Shown here: piece by piece, positions 31,126-42,814 of the stretch | How positions within the stretch are numbered: the stretch's first letter is position 1 | Layout: each line of letters opens with the position of its first letter | Assembly: GCF_958295425.1 (NCBI RefSeq) | Contig: NC_081141.1 | Coordinates: 22,122,884-22,186,883, forward strand | DNA length: 64,000 bases | Direction of reading: 5' to 3' | Origin: Solea solea | Taxonomy: Eukaryota; Chordata; Actinopteri; Pleuronectiformes; Soleidae | The notes under the pieces: model-generated | What the model was told of the DNA's origin: nothing | Databases searched by the model: none | What the model saw: only the letters and a program-made list of their open reading frames with translations | Program-made: the position numbers and the translations under genes

Positions 31126-32467
31126 TATTGTGTAGATGGGGCTACACAACTAACTAAGTACCTACCAGTGTCTATATCCACATGTTACAGACAAGATATA
31201 CATACGTAATTGCACGTTACTAAATATTTAAGTGAAGGGCTGCATGTAAATGAATGTGGAAAAACTAAATCTGCAACTGCTCATAGTGAAATAGTTGTAA
31301 TAACTCTATAAAACTAAATTTCACTGAGTGATTTTTTTCCCCTCTTGTTGTTGATGTCATTGTTTTGCCTCTGATTGGTTTTGGAAACAATGTTACGTTA
31401 TAGTACGTGCATGCTGTGTCTTTGATCTGCAAACGGTGCTGTCAAGCAATACTATCAGACCTGATTACGTTGCCGTTGAAGCCGTCATGAAACACATCAC
31501 CTCCTGTGTGCAGCACGGAAATGTCGTTGGGTGAAACAAGATTCAAACACAGTAATATTGAGAAATATCAGCATTCTGTGGCCTCATGTGTCTATGGTAC
31601 AAATGTAATGGACATTTGTTGATATTTAAAGATTATCAACTCAAGATAATTTTCAAAATATGTGTTTATGTTTAAAAGAAATTAAAAACTGGACATGGGT
31701 TGCTAAATTCTTCAGATTTGACAGAACCTGCACCCTTGTTCCCCATTTCCCTAGGATGGACCTGTAACTGTGAACCACCCACAGCCTTGCATTCATGCCA
31801 TCTTCATTAATACTAAAATTGACATTAATATTAATCCCAGTTCATGTTACGGTTAATGTAATTCTGTACAGACTGTGAAGCCCTTCGAGGCAAATTGTAT
31901 TTGTATTTGCTAGTACGTTGGATCTCAAAGACAGTGTCACAAGAATCCAAACTCAGGTGGAACCACAGCCGCTGACGTGGACCGTGAACGCCTCCTGGCC
32001 TCAGCAGCACGTATATCTGTTTGCCCCATTGCTGCGCCATCTTGCTCCCTCTCAGCCTCACAGGACAACACTCGTCACGCACAAACACACAACTGAGCAC
32101 AGATAAGGCCACTCTGCCGGGCTTATCAGAGCTACTCTCGCTCGCCAAATGTGTTAACCACTCCCTGTCTGCCCCCCTTCAACTCTCTCCATCTGTGATT
32201 CCCATTTCCCTTCCGTTTGAAGCAACCTCTCTGGCTCCATATTGTCGTTTTATCTAACTCCCATTTCTCCCCATCCCATCAGTCGCTCTGCTTCCACTGC
32301 ACCATGGGAGGAAGAAGATATTCCTTCATGTTGTGCCCACTCTCTAAAGTCTGTGTGTTTGTGATTCTTTTTTGGGGGGCGGGCATAAAAGAGGGCGAGA
32401 GGGTGAATGTTTGAAAACACCATTCCAGAGCAGGTGTTCTTCCATCTGTGCTGATCACAGCTAACTT

Positions 32468-32504
<37 letters not shown>

Positions 32505-33530
32505 CCCTGTCCTCACACATTACATTTACTGCAGACAGCGCAACATCATCAACCGGAATGGAGAATATGGGAACACAAAGGGAAAAAAAAGGGAGTGGAG
32601 GGGGATAAAGAGAATGGGTGGATGATTGGGTTTTTGTGTATGGGGAAGGAAAAGAAGGTGACAAGACAAAGACCAGGGGCAACATGAATTAAACACATGT
32701 GATTTGTATAAAGACGCCGTGACGGAACATAAGGACAAGTGAGACACGTGCAGGAAGAGAAATGCAGATAAAGATATGCGCGCAGTTGCACGCAGTGTTT
32801 GACGCATGTGTGCGCGTGTGTGTCTCAGGAGAACCACAGGAGCCTATAGTTCAATCTCACCATTTAAATGGGTCCGCAGGAGGCAGCTGAGCCTCTCACA
32901 GGGAGAGGATGGATGGACAGATTCAATGCATATTTCTCAATGGGCGTGTGGCTGAGTGAGCGCCACATGTATGTCTAGATTGATAGTCAGGTACAAAAGA
33001 CAGGAGTAGAGATAGAGATAGAGATGTCATCCAGTGGGGGGGGATGGATGGATTTAACTAACTGTTCATTTAAAGCTGCAGAAGGCAATTTCGCCGGAAA
33101 AACTGATTATGGTTGAGTTTCGTCCACAGGTTGTTAAAGTAATGGCGTTTGTATAATCTCTCTATCTCTGATTTATTGTGCGCTCAAGGATTATTAATGG
33201 AATTATTGATTAATAAAGTTACGCTATAGTAGATACACAATGATGCTCCACAACTGAGCATGAAAGCTTTAAATAAACTGTCCTTTCTGCACCACTTTGG
33301 CGCTGAGAGATTATGACTGTGATAAAAAAAGGCTATTTCATCTGCTATTTGAGTTTCTGTATCTGTTCTGTCATGCTGCCCATCACCACTCACGGTCTAT
33401 GTAGCCAGCTCTTGCTTTGGTTAAAACAAACGCTCCTCTTTTCCCCGACCACAACTTAAAAACTACCCGTTTTAGAGCAGCAGGTCTGAACAGATTGACT
33501 CCAGTGAGACATTCATTGGCAAACAGACCA
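31126..33530. other. Noncoding stretch
   Basis: A relic related to the 10109-10597 MITE interior lies at about 31495-31560 (CACCTCCTGTGTGCAGCACG). CA array at 32471-32502. A TTAAAG-type tip (TTTAAAGCTGCAGAAGGCAA) at about 33071 suggests another MITE relic. Opposing frames around 32250-32837 run through the CA array and purine-rich sequence. No gene seen. Confidence 0.45.
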
Positions 33531-33799
33531 ACATTAAAGGTGATGTGTGTAATTAATGTGTTATATTAACACACATATGACCGTGATGTGTCACTGTAGG
33601 TAAAGGAAACATCCATCCATCCATTTTCAACCGCTTTATCCTCCACCGTGTGACCCCATAAAGGAAAGTTGCAGGCATCAACAAACATGTCGACCATTGA
33701 ATAAATTATTTTATTGTGCTTGATTCCAAATAGACTGAAAAGTAAGCAGATTTTGTGGCGGGGGCATGTAAGAACACTGAAGGTAAGTCAATGCTGAGC

Positions 33800-34130
33800 A
33801 ACAATATTTCCGCATGTCCGCCGTGACTTTTGACAACTTGCTTTCGCAGGATAGCCCCTCGAATCAAACATGCCACATCCTCCAGTGCACCAGTGAGTAA
33901 AGCCGATCACCTGGCAATCACTCTTGGTTTTCTGGCTGCAGGGATAAGCCAACAAGCTCTGGCAGCCGGTTTTAAATGCCCGTATAGACTCTTCGTCTTT
34001 GTCGTTTGCCTGACAAATTGGACCATTGACTCTGCCCAATACTGCCCCCAGGATTTCCAGTGGTATTGCTCAGTTTTGTCTGTCAGCGTAAAAGTACCGG
34101 CAAAGGGCTCAATCCATCCCCAAGTATAAA
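33800..34130 (+). pseudogene. PIF-Harbinger transposase fossil
   Basis: The frame beginning near 33812 reads MSAVTFDNLLS, then after a one-base frame change RIAPRIKHATSSSAPVSKAD and HLAITLGFLAAGISQQALAA. This matches the N-terminal part of PIF/Harbinger (HARBI1-like) transposases, where RMS...F..LL...P.I is followed by ISP.ERLAVTLRFLATG.S. The catalytic DDE domain downstream is not recognisable. No terminal repeats were identified with confidence. A reversed SINE tail (CATCCATCCATCCATTTTCA) lies just left at 33610-33660. Confidence 0.65.
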
Positions 34131-36260
34131 TGGGTTTTAGCACTGTGTATAAATGCGGCTTCTTATTTATGTGTTTTGTCGACTCTGGCAGCCTCCGTGA
34201 GCCACGCTTAGCAAAGTTTTAAAACTGGGATCGCAGTAACTGTTGTAAATGCTGACGGTCGCTATTGTGCTGGTACAATATTTTGTGTATACATTTTACA
34301 TATATCACTTTTAACATTGTATTTATAGATCCCAGGAGTGAGTTTCATTCCATTAGGGGCAGGAGATGAGGCCTCTCATCCACTTCTCCTACATTTGTAA
34401 TTTATTACCTCTGTATTTTTGGTTCAGTGGCATCAATACATCTCGTCACAGTGTTTGCCCCCCCCCCCCAGCACTGAGATGATTACGTGCATGAGTATGA
34501 AGCTTCTGGACTGTTCTGTCTAACATGCACATGGTCTGCGTGGGCCATCGCTCATGTACACCCACTCGTGTCAAATCACTCGTCTAATCCACTCGTATCA
34601 AGTCACTCTTCTTCAGCCGCTATAAAATACGACCGGGCCTGTTGTCCCTGCGGCAGCAGTGAAGCTGCATGTAGTGACATTATTCAATGCCACCTCCTCT
34701 AATTTAACAGGTGTTGTCAAATATTTTATGATATACAGTATATATATATATACAGTACAGAGTCATCTACTGATAGCCTCTGGTGTTGCAGAGTAAATAA
34801 AAGGCGCCAGAACTCCGGCTGCCTCCTGGGAAACCATCCATCAATCACACCTTCTACCACTTTATCTTCCACATGAGGATCCCGGCGGGCGCTGGTGCCA
34901 ATCCCAAAAGAAAAATCTTCAACTTTATGTTTAAATTAACTTTATTTTTTATTGTTGAAGATGTCTGAGTATAAAGGGAGGAGAAGGGCGTTCAGGAAAG
35001 ATCTTCAGGAGGACCCACCTGGAAGCACTCATGTGAGGAGAAAGCTGAACATGCACAACCATTATCAAACAAAACACAGCCACTTGACCCACTTTTTTTT
35101 TTCTTTTTTCTTCTTTTACCATCTGCGCAATTACACAAAAGCAACGCCAACAACCGCCAATACAATCCCGAAACCACAGATCATTGTGGTCCTCCATGTG
35201 TAGCTCTCATCAGAAGCATGTCTGTGTGATACCTCAAGGCTCCCAACAAGTCTGGGTCACACAGAGGCCAGCCAATCACGGGGCTCGTAGTAAAGTCCTC
35301 ATCCAAACCCCCCCTGGCAGAGCCAAGCAGCGTAACAGTAGATCATCTTAATCAGACAGACATCTGGAGAGAGTGAGTCTGCAGCTCCTACGTGCATCTG
35401 CTCTACGACGTGTATTGCAGATGGCGTAAATATCTGCCCTGTAACGTCCAACACGACAGCTTATTTGAATCCAAATTGTTACCCATGTGCGGGAGAAAAG
35501 AGGGTCTCACTGTCTCTGTGTGTCTTTCTGCCATAGAGGCGATTTGAGGAAACGAGAAGCACTTAGAAGCAACGAGCTCTGGAGTCTGACGTCTGGATTA
35601 TGCTGCTCAGCCATGCATGTGTGTGTCTCTCTGTGTGTGTGTGTGTGTGTGTGTGTGAGAGACTGAATGTGTAATTCTGTGTGATGCACTGTAGCAGGCA
35701 CCTGCTGGTGCACTTTTATGGGCCTGACCTCAGAGACACACTCGCTGGGCTCCAGGTGCAGGTTCAGTGCACTCACTTTGTTGGTGGTAGTGAGATGGAA
35801 AATAGTCTACAAAGCCTCGGGATGAACAGTTTGTAGTGCGGACGTCTCTGTTCCCTGAAAGGACAGTGCATTTTTCATTTATTTATTCTATTATTGGGCT
35901 GTACTGCATTGTCAGACTTGATTATTTTTGCAGGATGTGTGATGTAGTTGTATCTTGAAGTAACGCCAACATTAAAATACAGTGGTGTAAATAGGTCGAG
36001 CAAAGTCAGCTACAGACTTTTCACAGGAGGGAGATTTATTCCTCTCTTCTTCTATCTCACCTCCCTCTTTTCTTTTCTCTACCCTTCCTCTCTTCTTATC
36101 CCCCATTTTTCCTTTCACCCCAACCGGTCTGTGAGTCTGGTTCTGAAAACCAAACCAAAATTCCTCTGGTATACACAGTAAAGTACCTCCATTAAAAATT
36201 CTATTATGGTGAGGAAAATATTAACTAACTGGTATTTAATTAATTACACAGTTTTATCCA
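34131..36260. other. Noncoding stretch
   Basis: C run at about 34448-34459, short TA run at 34738-34750, reversed SINE tail fragment at 34834-34905 and a GT array at 35633-35656. The 82-89 codon frames here overlap on opposite strands or pass through repeats. No gene seen. Confidence 0.45.
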
Positions 36261-36269
36261 AAAAACAAG

Positions 36270-36560
36270 ATAAGCTTTAAACTCTGCATTGTTTAAAAAA
36301 GAATTGCTGCATCAGACCTCATAAAAAAAGTCAATAGTTTTCTAATTAAAAGAACACGTTGAAACAAATTAGTCGCCGCTGCTTTATCAGCGTTCGGTGC
36401 AGTGGATTCATTCAGTGTTTGTAATTGGCTCGGCGTCGGCTTTGTGTGGAAGACGCATATTAAGATGCTCTGTGTTTGAACAACACCGGGTAATTGTTTG
36501 TTCATCTTCATTCATAATCTTTCCCAGAGGCTAATAGAGTCAATTTGGCTTCAGTTGACT
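36270..36560. promoter_or_regulatory. Unique-looking block rich in homeodomain-type motifs
   Basis: No repeat family is recognisable here. It holds several TAATT cores (TCTAATTAAAAG near 36339, AATTAG near 36367, GTAATTGG near 36421, GTAATTG near 36491) together with unusual CpG retention (TTAGTCGCCGCTGC, GGCTCGGCGTCGGC). Enhancers in gene deserts often look like this, but nothing proves conservation. Confidence 0.2.
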
Positions 36561-37092
36561 TTTCCAAATGTCTTTGAGTGGATCAGAGACGTATCAGCTC
36601 TGCTTTCATCCTAAAAAGTGGCACCTGGAGCATTATTGGCCTCATTTAGCCCATCTGCCTGCCTCAGCCCCCCTCCCTCATTCTGCTGTCACTTCAATCC
36701 TGTACCCAACACTCTTTCCCTCCTTCTGAGTAATTTGCCCCATCTGCTTCCCCGTCTTCCCCTCTTTCTTGTCACGTGTGTCTACGACTCTGTCAGTCTG
36801 TCACATTTCTCTTTTATATCTGACAGCCTGCGAATGGAAACTATAAAGAGAGCAGAAGATGGAGAAAGAAAACAGCAAAAAAGCTGAGTGAAGTCATACT
36901 TTCAGTCTTGCTGCCCCCACCCGCCCGCCATCTTCCTCACTTCCCTGTCCTCTCTTTAGCTTAATGTTTGCAAAAGCTTTTATTCCAGAAAATTCTCTAC
37001 GCTCTCATGAATAACACATGAGCATCAGCACTGAAACTCCCTCTTTTTTGCTTCATCCCCACCCTGTTCTCCTTTCTCTCTCTCACTGTCTT

Positions 37093-37143
<51 letters not shown>

Positions 37144-37310
37144 CGTACAGATGCACACACTCTGACTCACACTTCTCTCACAGATGGCCTGGTCCAGGTC
37201 ATTTCCTCTATGGATGGAGGATAACTGGATTTTCAGTCTGTTGTGTACTGTCGTTCTGACAGATCTGGTTATGAGCAGAAAATGCAAAACACAAGCAAAA
37301 GTAATAACGT
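36561..37310. other. Noncoding stretch with a long CA array
   Basis: (AC)22 at 37095-37139. Pyrimidine-rich sequence around 36650-36830 yields spurious frames. No gene seen. Confidence 0.5.
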
Positions 37311-38266
37311 GTCTGTGTGTGTGTGTGTGTACTTGTATAAACCTTACAAACCTATCTCTGTGGGGACATTTTGTCTGGGTCCTCACAACTTTAAAATGCT
37401 TTTCCAGGGTTAAGACCTGGTTTTAGGGTTAGGTTTGGATTTGGGTTTAGGTTAGGGTTAAGGTAAGGGTTAAGGTTAGTCACTTAGTTGTGATGGTTAT
37501 GTTTAGGTTAAGGGGCTAGGGAATACATTATGTCTATGAGATGTCCTCACTAAGATATAAAAACAAGTTAATGTCTGTATGTGTGTTGCTGTATGTATAG
37601 CTTTGTGAGGACCATAAAATAATCCATAGGAAGTGAGGACATTATGGGAAAGTGAGGACATTTTGGCTGGTCAAGGGCTTTCGGGGGGTTAGCGTTAGAA
37701 TTAGGTTTAGGTTAGGGCAGTACTTCTCAAATAGTGGGGCGGGCCCCCCTGGGGGGGCGGGGTGAGGTGTCGGGGGGCGTGAGAGGCAGCGCAGGACAAC
37801 TCATACAGTGGTTTATACAGTTAAATAAATAAAAGTTATCAGGTTCTCAATAGTATTTCAATTCGGGGGGGGGGGGGTGAAAACATTTCTGTCCTCTTGG
37901 GGGGGGGCATGACAGAAAATAATAGAGAACCACTGCGTCAGGGTAAGGGTTAGGTATTTAGTTGATGGTTAAGGTCAGGGTATGGGGGTCAGGGACCTCT
38001 TTAGGACCTTTTCTGGCATAAACACTGACCTTGTCAGGACCAGTCGTCCTCATGGAGACCAAAACCTGGTCCTAATGAGGCAGAACCTCATTTCTGAAGA
38101 AACTTGAAATTGTGGTTCAGTCAAGGTAAGAGTTAGGCTTTGAGTGGTTGTGGTTATGGTTAAGTTTAAGGATAACATTTAGGTTAGGCTGTCCAAATGG
38201 TTGAACGTCAGTTCAGGGTCTCAAGAAGAATAGATGTGCAAACGTGTGTGTGTGTGTGTGTGTGTG
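37311..38266 (+). repeat. Tandem copies of the GAGGACC/GGTTAGG repeat
   Basis: Two or more units are lined up: 37311-37590 and about 37590-38266. Each has GTGAGGACC or GGGGACATTT words, GACCTGGT, a degenerate GGTTAGGGTTAAGG tract and a GT array (37314-37330 and 38244-38266). The GGTTAGG tract looks telomere-like but is irregular. A 218-bp hAT-like element sits in the second unit. Confidence 0.75.
37718..37935. mobile_element. Short hAT-like MITE with G/C homopolymers
   Basis: Left end CAGTACTTCTCAAATAGTGG and right end AATAGAGAACCACTG are inverted repeats. Flanks GGTTAGGG (37710-37717) and CGTCAGGG (37936-37943) agree at 6 of 8 positions. The interior is dominated by G runs (about 37748-37754, 37865-37878) and GGGCGGGCCCCCC. 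It lies inside a GGTTAGG repeat unit. Confidence 0.75.
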
Positions 38267-39276
38267 TCCTCCAGGACTGATGATCGTGCTGCCATAACAG
38301 CTCAGTAACAGTGGTAGGAGTTAATAGTATATCAACCACCTCGTGACAGTGTAATGTTTAGTTAATGTGTTCAGCAGATTACTCCATTATAGCCTATTTT
38401 TGTGTTTTGCAGAGAGGGCTATAATGTATGTTATTTCTCATTTTTGTCACTGTGTGTGGTTACAACAGTCATCTTTACATATTACCCTGTATTACTCTGC
38501 TGGAAAAAGCTATTTCCACATTCACAGTCTGATTGCGTTTCCAGTGAAACAAACAGCCAGTGTCACTTAAATAAAACATTCCAGCATTTGTGATTGTGTC
38601 ACATAAAGCTCAAATGAATACTCTGCCTACCAACATTCAGAGATTTGAAAACAGAATTAAAGAAAGAATTTAAAAGAAACAGAGATTGAAAACGAAAATG
38701 ATGCACAGTCTTGACAGAAAAAGCCCAAGAATCTAAATCAAATATGACATAAAAAATACATAATGACACACGTTTTCATTCTCTTTTTTGTTGTGACAGG
38801 GAGAGACAGGCTCTTTTGTCTGTACCTTATTTGATTATATTCTTCTTTCTGCGCCAGTTTCATTGGTGTTTTGGGATTTTTCTTTGTTTGAGGAGTGAAT
38901 TAAAGTAAAATGTCTTTGGAGCTGAGTGAGCAGGGTTTTTGCAAACATGAGACACAGTTTGAAGCCTGAAGGTGATTTCTCTTTGTTTATTCTATAAATC
39001 ATTTTCTGTGGGCAGCATTTTTTTTGTGTGTCAATAAAGCACTTAAAAATTGTCCAGCAACAGTGTCCAGCAAATATAACATCACAGGCAGACTTTATGG
39101 TTATTTAGTTTTAAGTGTTTCTCTGCATAGGTACATGAGGCAAATCCAGGTTTGCCCCTGGAAGTAAGTTTTGTGCGGAAACAACCGAGTTGGCCTAATA
39201 ACTGTGTGTGAAGTCATCAGCCCACACAGAGTCGCTGCAATTTTAATGCCCCCTCGCTTCGAAATGAACACACACA

Positions 39277-39314
<38 letters not shown>

Positions 39315-40740
39315 ACTCCAAACTAAACAAACCATTAAAGTCAGCTCTGCTTCCCCGGGGTGTCATCTGTCGGGAGGTGCTGAAACATAACATGTTTCAT
39401 GTTTTTTGACTCGAGCTGTCAGTCAGCTGCCAGTTTTGCCAGAGTTCCAGGCTGAGATCATGGATCAACCAACAGGCAGAGAGACACACACAAAGACAGA
39501 CAGGACAACATGCACTGCATACACTTTACTATTTTATTTTTTTTACAGTGGGAACTAAAGGCGTGCTGTGAAAAGTTGATTTACACATCATTACGTCACT
39601 GGTTAACATCCGTTTATCTGTAATTAGAAGGGGGCGGACACTGGGCACCCACTTATCACAACTCACTAACCTTTGTTATTTACATGACATGGCTCAATAG
39701 ATGCTGAAAGAAATGACCTGTGTGCTGTGCCAGGTGGGAAGTGGACTGCTTGAATCCAGATTGATTACTTTTTGTCCTCTGAGCACCTGCCTAAACACAC
39801 ACACACACACACACACATTTGTAGTGGTGGATGAATTCCCAGTCCTATGTTTGAGCTGCATTACAAATGCATACGTCGTGTTTAGAGTGGCACAGAGCTC
39901 CTTTCATATGGAGATGCCGCTATCTTGTTCGGCATTACACCCCCAGCTGCCCCCCCCCCCGTCCTTCACATGTCCCTCGTCTCTTTCATCCCCGGCTTTA
40001 CTCCGTTCCCAACGACCAAAAAAAGCTTAAACATGGGTTTAAACGGGATTTTGACCAGCAGGAATGTATTTAATCTGCCTTCACTTGTGTTGTGGGTCAC
40101 GTGACGCTACGATGCAGGTTGCTTGAATTCAAGATTCTGTGTGATCATTTCTTGGCAGCAATGTGAATTCTGGCATTATTTCCGGCGACAGTCTCGGGAC
40201 AGTGCTCAATATTTTTTATTTTATCAGTTGCATCAATTAAAAGACTGATTAAATCATCATTGAGCTCCACTGTGTTTTTGAATCGTCTTGTGTTTCAATC
40301 GCGTCTGTGACATTATTACCTTCTAACATACAGAAGAAGTTACTTAGTATGTTCTGTATGTATATATGTATATGTATAAACTTTAAATAATAACATCACA
40401 GTTCATACATGGGTGACATAGGGTAAAACCACAGGGCAAACTGGAAATGGGGAACATCAGACTTTGTGTGTCTGCTCCATACATTCATCTTTTTATGATA
40501 AGTGTTAACAGTACAGTATGCAGAGAGATGGCAGGAATGCTGTCCCAGTTGTTGGCCTTTGTTGGTAGACTAGATAGTAAAAAATAATGATTTTGAATTC
40601 AGGGAATGAAATGCAAATGCACTACACAGAGAAAATGGTGGGGGAAAGAAAAGAGAAGATAGCAGGGGCAAAATCGTTCCTGTAGTCTGCCAGAAGATAA
40701 ATCTGATGGAGATGAATGCCAGTGAGGCTCATTGTTTGGC
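38267..40740. other. Noncoding stretch with CA arrays
   Basis: CA arrays at about 39267-39310 (interrupted) and 39797-39819; C run at 39951-39960. No gene seen. The largest frame (39701-40030, 109 codons) crosses the CA array and a poly-Pro-coding C run. Confidence 0.5.
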
Positions 40741-40854
40741 TGCCATGAGAGGTGGAGGCAGCTCATCACGTATGTCAGTGTGTGTTTTTTGTGCGCGTGT
40801 GTGCACGCTAATTATATTCACACTCTGAGCTCCAGTCTGATTGTCAGGCTGACG

Positions 40855-41060
40855 TATCCTCACCTTTGTCTGAGGGGGAAGTGAGAGGGGAGAGGAGGAG
40901 CACAGAAGGAGAGCAGCAGGAGCCGGAGAGAGAGACAAAGCTTTGGAGGAAGTTGAAGAGGAAACAGGAGGCGACGAGTGTGTGTGTCCAGTGTGAGTGT
41001 GCGTGTCAGAGACAGAGTGAGGGGAATGAGGAGTCCTGCCACGACAATTTATCCGTTGCT
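40855..41060 (+). other. Purine-rich GA block, possibly 5'-UTR-like
   Basis: About 130 bp are strongly A/G on the + strand (GAGGGGGAAGTGAGAGGGG, GGAGCAGCAGGAGCCGG), followed by a short GT run. Such purine-rich sequence occurs in 5' untranslated exons but also by simple-sequence drift. No donor site or coding frame is convincing. Confidence 0.2.
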
Positions 41061-41289
41061 TAGCAGGTGCAGCCTGACCTGCCTTCCTCTCCCTCCTGCT
41101 GAACAAAGGCAACAAAGTCTCTTTCTGTTGATTCTGAACAAAGAAACCGGATTAAAACTGTCGTACCTCGTTGCATCGTCTTACTCCAAAAACACACATT
41201 TTCTTTCTTGCTTTATTCTTGTCGCCACCGATACTTACACTGCCATAAATAGCCTTAATATATTTATTTCTGTACATTGGTAAGTAGGA

Positions 41290-41865
41290 CAGTTGTGTTT
41301 GAAGTGTCTGTATGTGTGCACATCATTTACACTCAGTATGTTTCCATGCATAATTAAGCTCTGCTATAGTTGTAGCTTCACTACGCTGACTGTCTATGTA
41401 ACACTCGAGGGGAAGTGATTATTGAAGTGGTGATATGCCCCCGTTTCAACGAGGTGTTTGACCTATGACCTCATTTTCGTGTTCCCGTAGCAGCCTCTGC
41501 ATTAAGAACAACTGGAAGCTGAGTTTCGATTGCGTTGAGCTCGACGGTGATTGGACAAACGTGGCAAAAATCGCCACTTCCATGGAAGCTCGGCTTCTCT
41601 GGGAGTCAGTGGAACCAGTGGGCGGGCGCGGACACTGGGCTTCTGCATGATGATTGGAGGAAGTGTCTGAAAGGTGGAGCCAGTTTTTGATTGACAGTGT
41701 TGCAAAAATGCAACACGACAGCGGAGCCTTTTCTGCCTCAGTCCTGTGTGGATTTTGGGAGGGAAGTCTGTAGACACACAGCTGGTCGTTGTGTGTTATT
41801 AGCTTGTTTGTATATATATATACATTGTAAATAAAAACACTATTAAAGGATTTCAATTTATGTGA
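41290..41865. repeat. Dispersed repeat, copy 1
   Basis: The part from about 41605 (AGTGGGCGGGCGCGGACACT, TGATTGGAGGAAGTGTCTG, TTTTGATTGACAG) to ACATTGTAAATAAAAACAC near 41840 is repeated in diverged form at about 53225-53460. The left part has TTTCCATGCATAATTAAGC and GTGATATGCCCCCGTTTCAA, words also found at 63558-63665. It probably represents a poorly known mobile family; no coding region is identifiable. Confidence 0.6.
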
Positions 41866-42579
41866 GAGTTTATGTATAAATAACTGGGCCTGAAATGAGC
41901 TCCCCTGTTTCAAAGACCAACAACCGCCACTGGTTCACACACATACCATGTTTTTCTTTTTGTTTTGTCTTCTTCTGTGAAACAGCGTCTTCTTTCATTT
42001 CTGGGTCAAAGGTCAGTTTGATTGAATCGGATTAGACATACACATGCGTTAGAATTACAATTAGTTTTATTTGCACTCAAATGATAGTGAATTAAGACTT
42101 CTGCATTAACACATAATCAGTTGTGAACACATACAAACTGGGTGCAGGAGCAGTGGTGGCTGGGTGCCAATCCAACCTTTGACCTGCCTTGTGAGTTCAA
42201 CTAGCAGCCCTTCGGTTACAAGCCCAGTTCCCTTCCACTCCTCCATGGGCTCCCAACCACATTATCTGCGTGTGTTAGTTTGGCTTTGAGAAATCTGATT
42301 GAATCGATTTTCAGTCGGACTAAAAGTCTGTTTTTTTACTTACACAGTGATTTTTTTGGGCCTTGTGGTCTTTATTTGTAACATTTGAAACTGGAAATGT
42401 GAACAATATGAACAATATGTCAATACATATTATTTGCCCTTTCACTTCCACCCCTCCCTACACGCACACACAAAGTGGTTTCTCGGTGTGATGGCCTGCA
42501 CTGAGCTGAAGATGGATTGTGAATAATTAGAGATAATTACTCAGGCAGGGGAGGAAGAGAAGATCAATGTTTGATTTTG

Positions 42580-42619
<40 letters not shown>

Positions 42620-42777
42620 AGGGTGGGACAGAAACTGTTTCTCTAATTGCTTAAAAATAGGACAGTGAGCTGCTCTGGCTGACATTTACTCTCCCCCCCT
42701 GCAAACAGTGGCAGCCTGCAGTGTAAATCAGTCACCGGTGGATGCACGGGCCTCCGTGCTCAACACACACACACACA

Positions 42778-42814
<37 letters not shown>

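Noticed and set aside
37430..37480. GGTTAGGGTTAAGG tract taken for an interstitial telomere
   Set aside because: The repeat is irregular, short, and always part of the same dispersed family with GAGGACC and GT arrays. It is not a run of exact TTAGGG units.
40855..41060. Purine-rich block as first exon of the next gene (for example rgmb)
   Set aside because: No start codon with a plausible signal peptide, no convincing donor and no downstream exons were found. It is kept only as a low-confidence feature.
41446..41913. 155-codon - strand frame, with a similar frame at 52971-53381
   Set aside because: Similarity between the two is due to the shared repeat. Reading frames are not conserved between copies and no protein family is recognisable.
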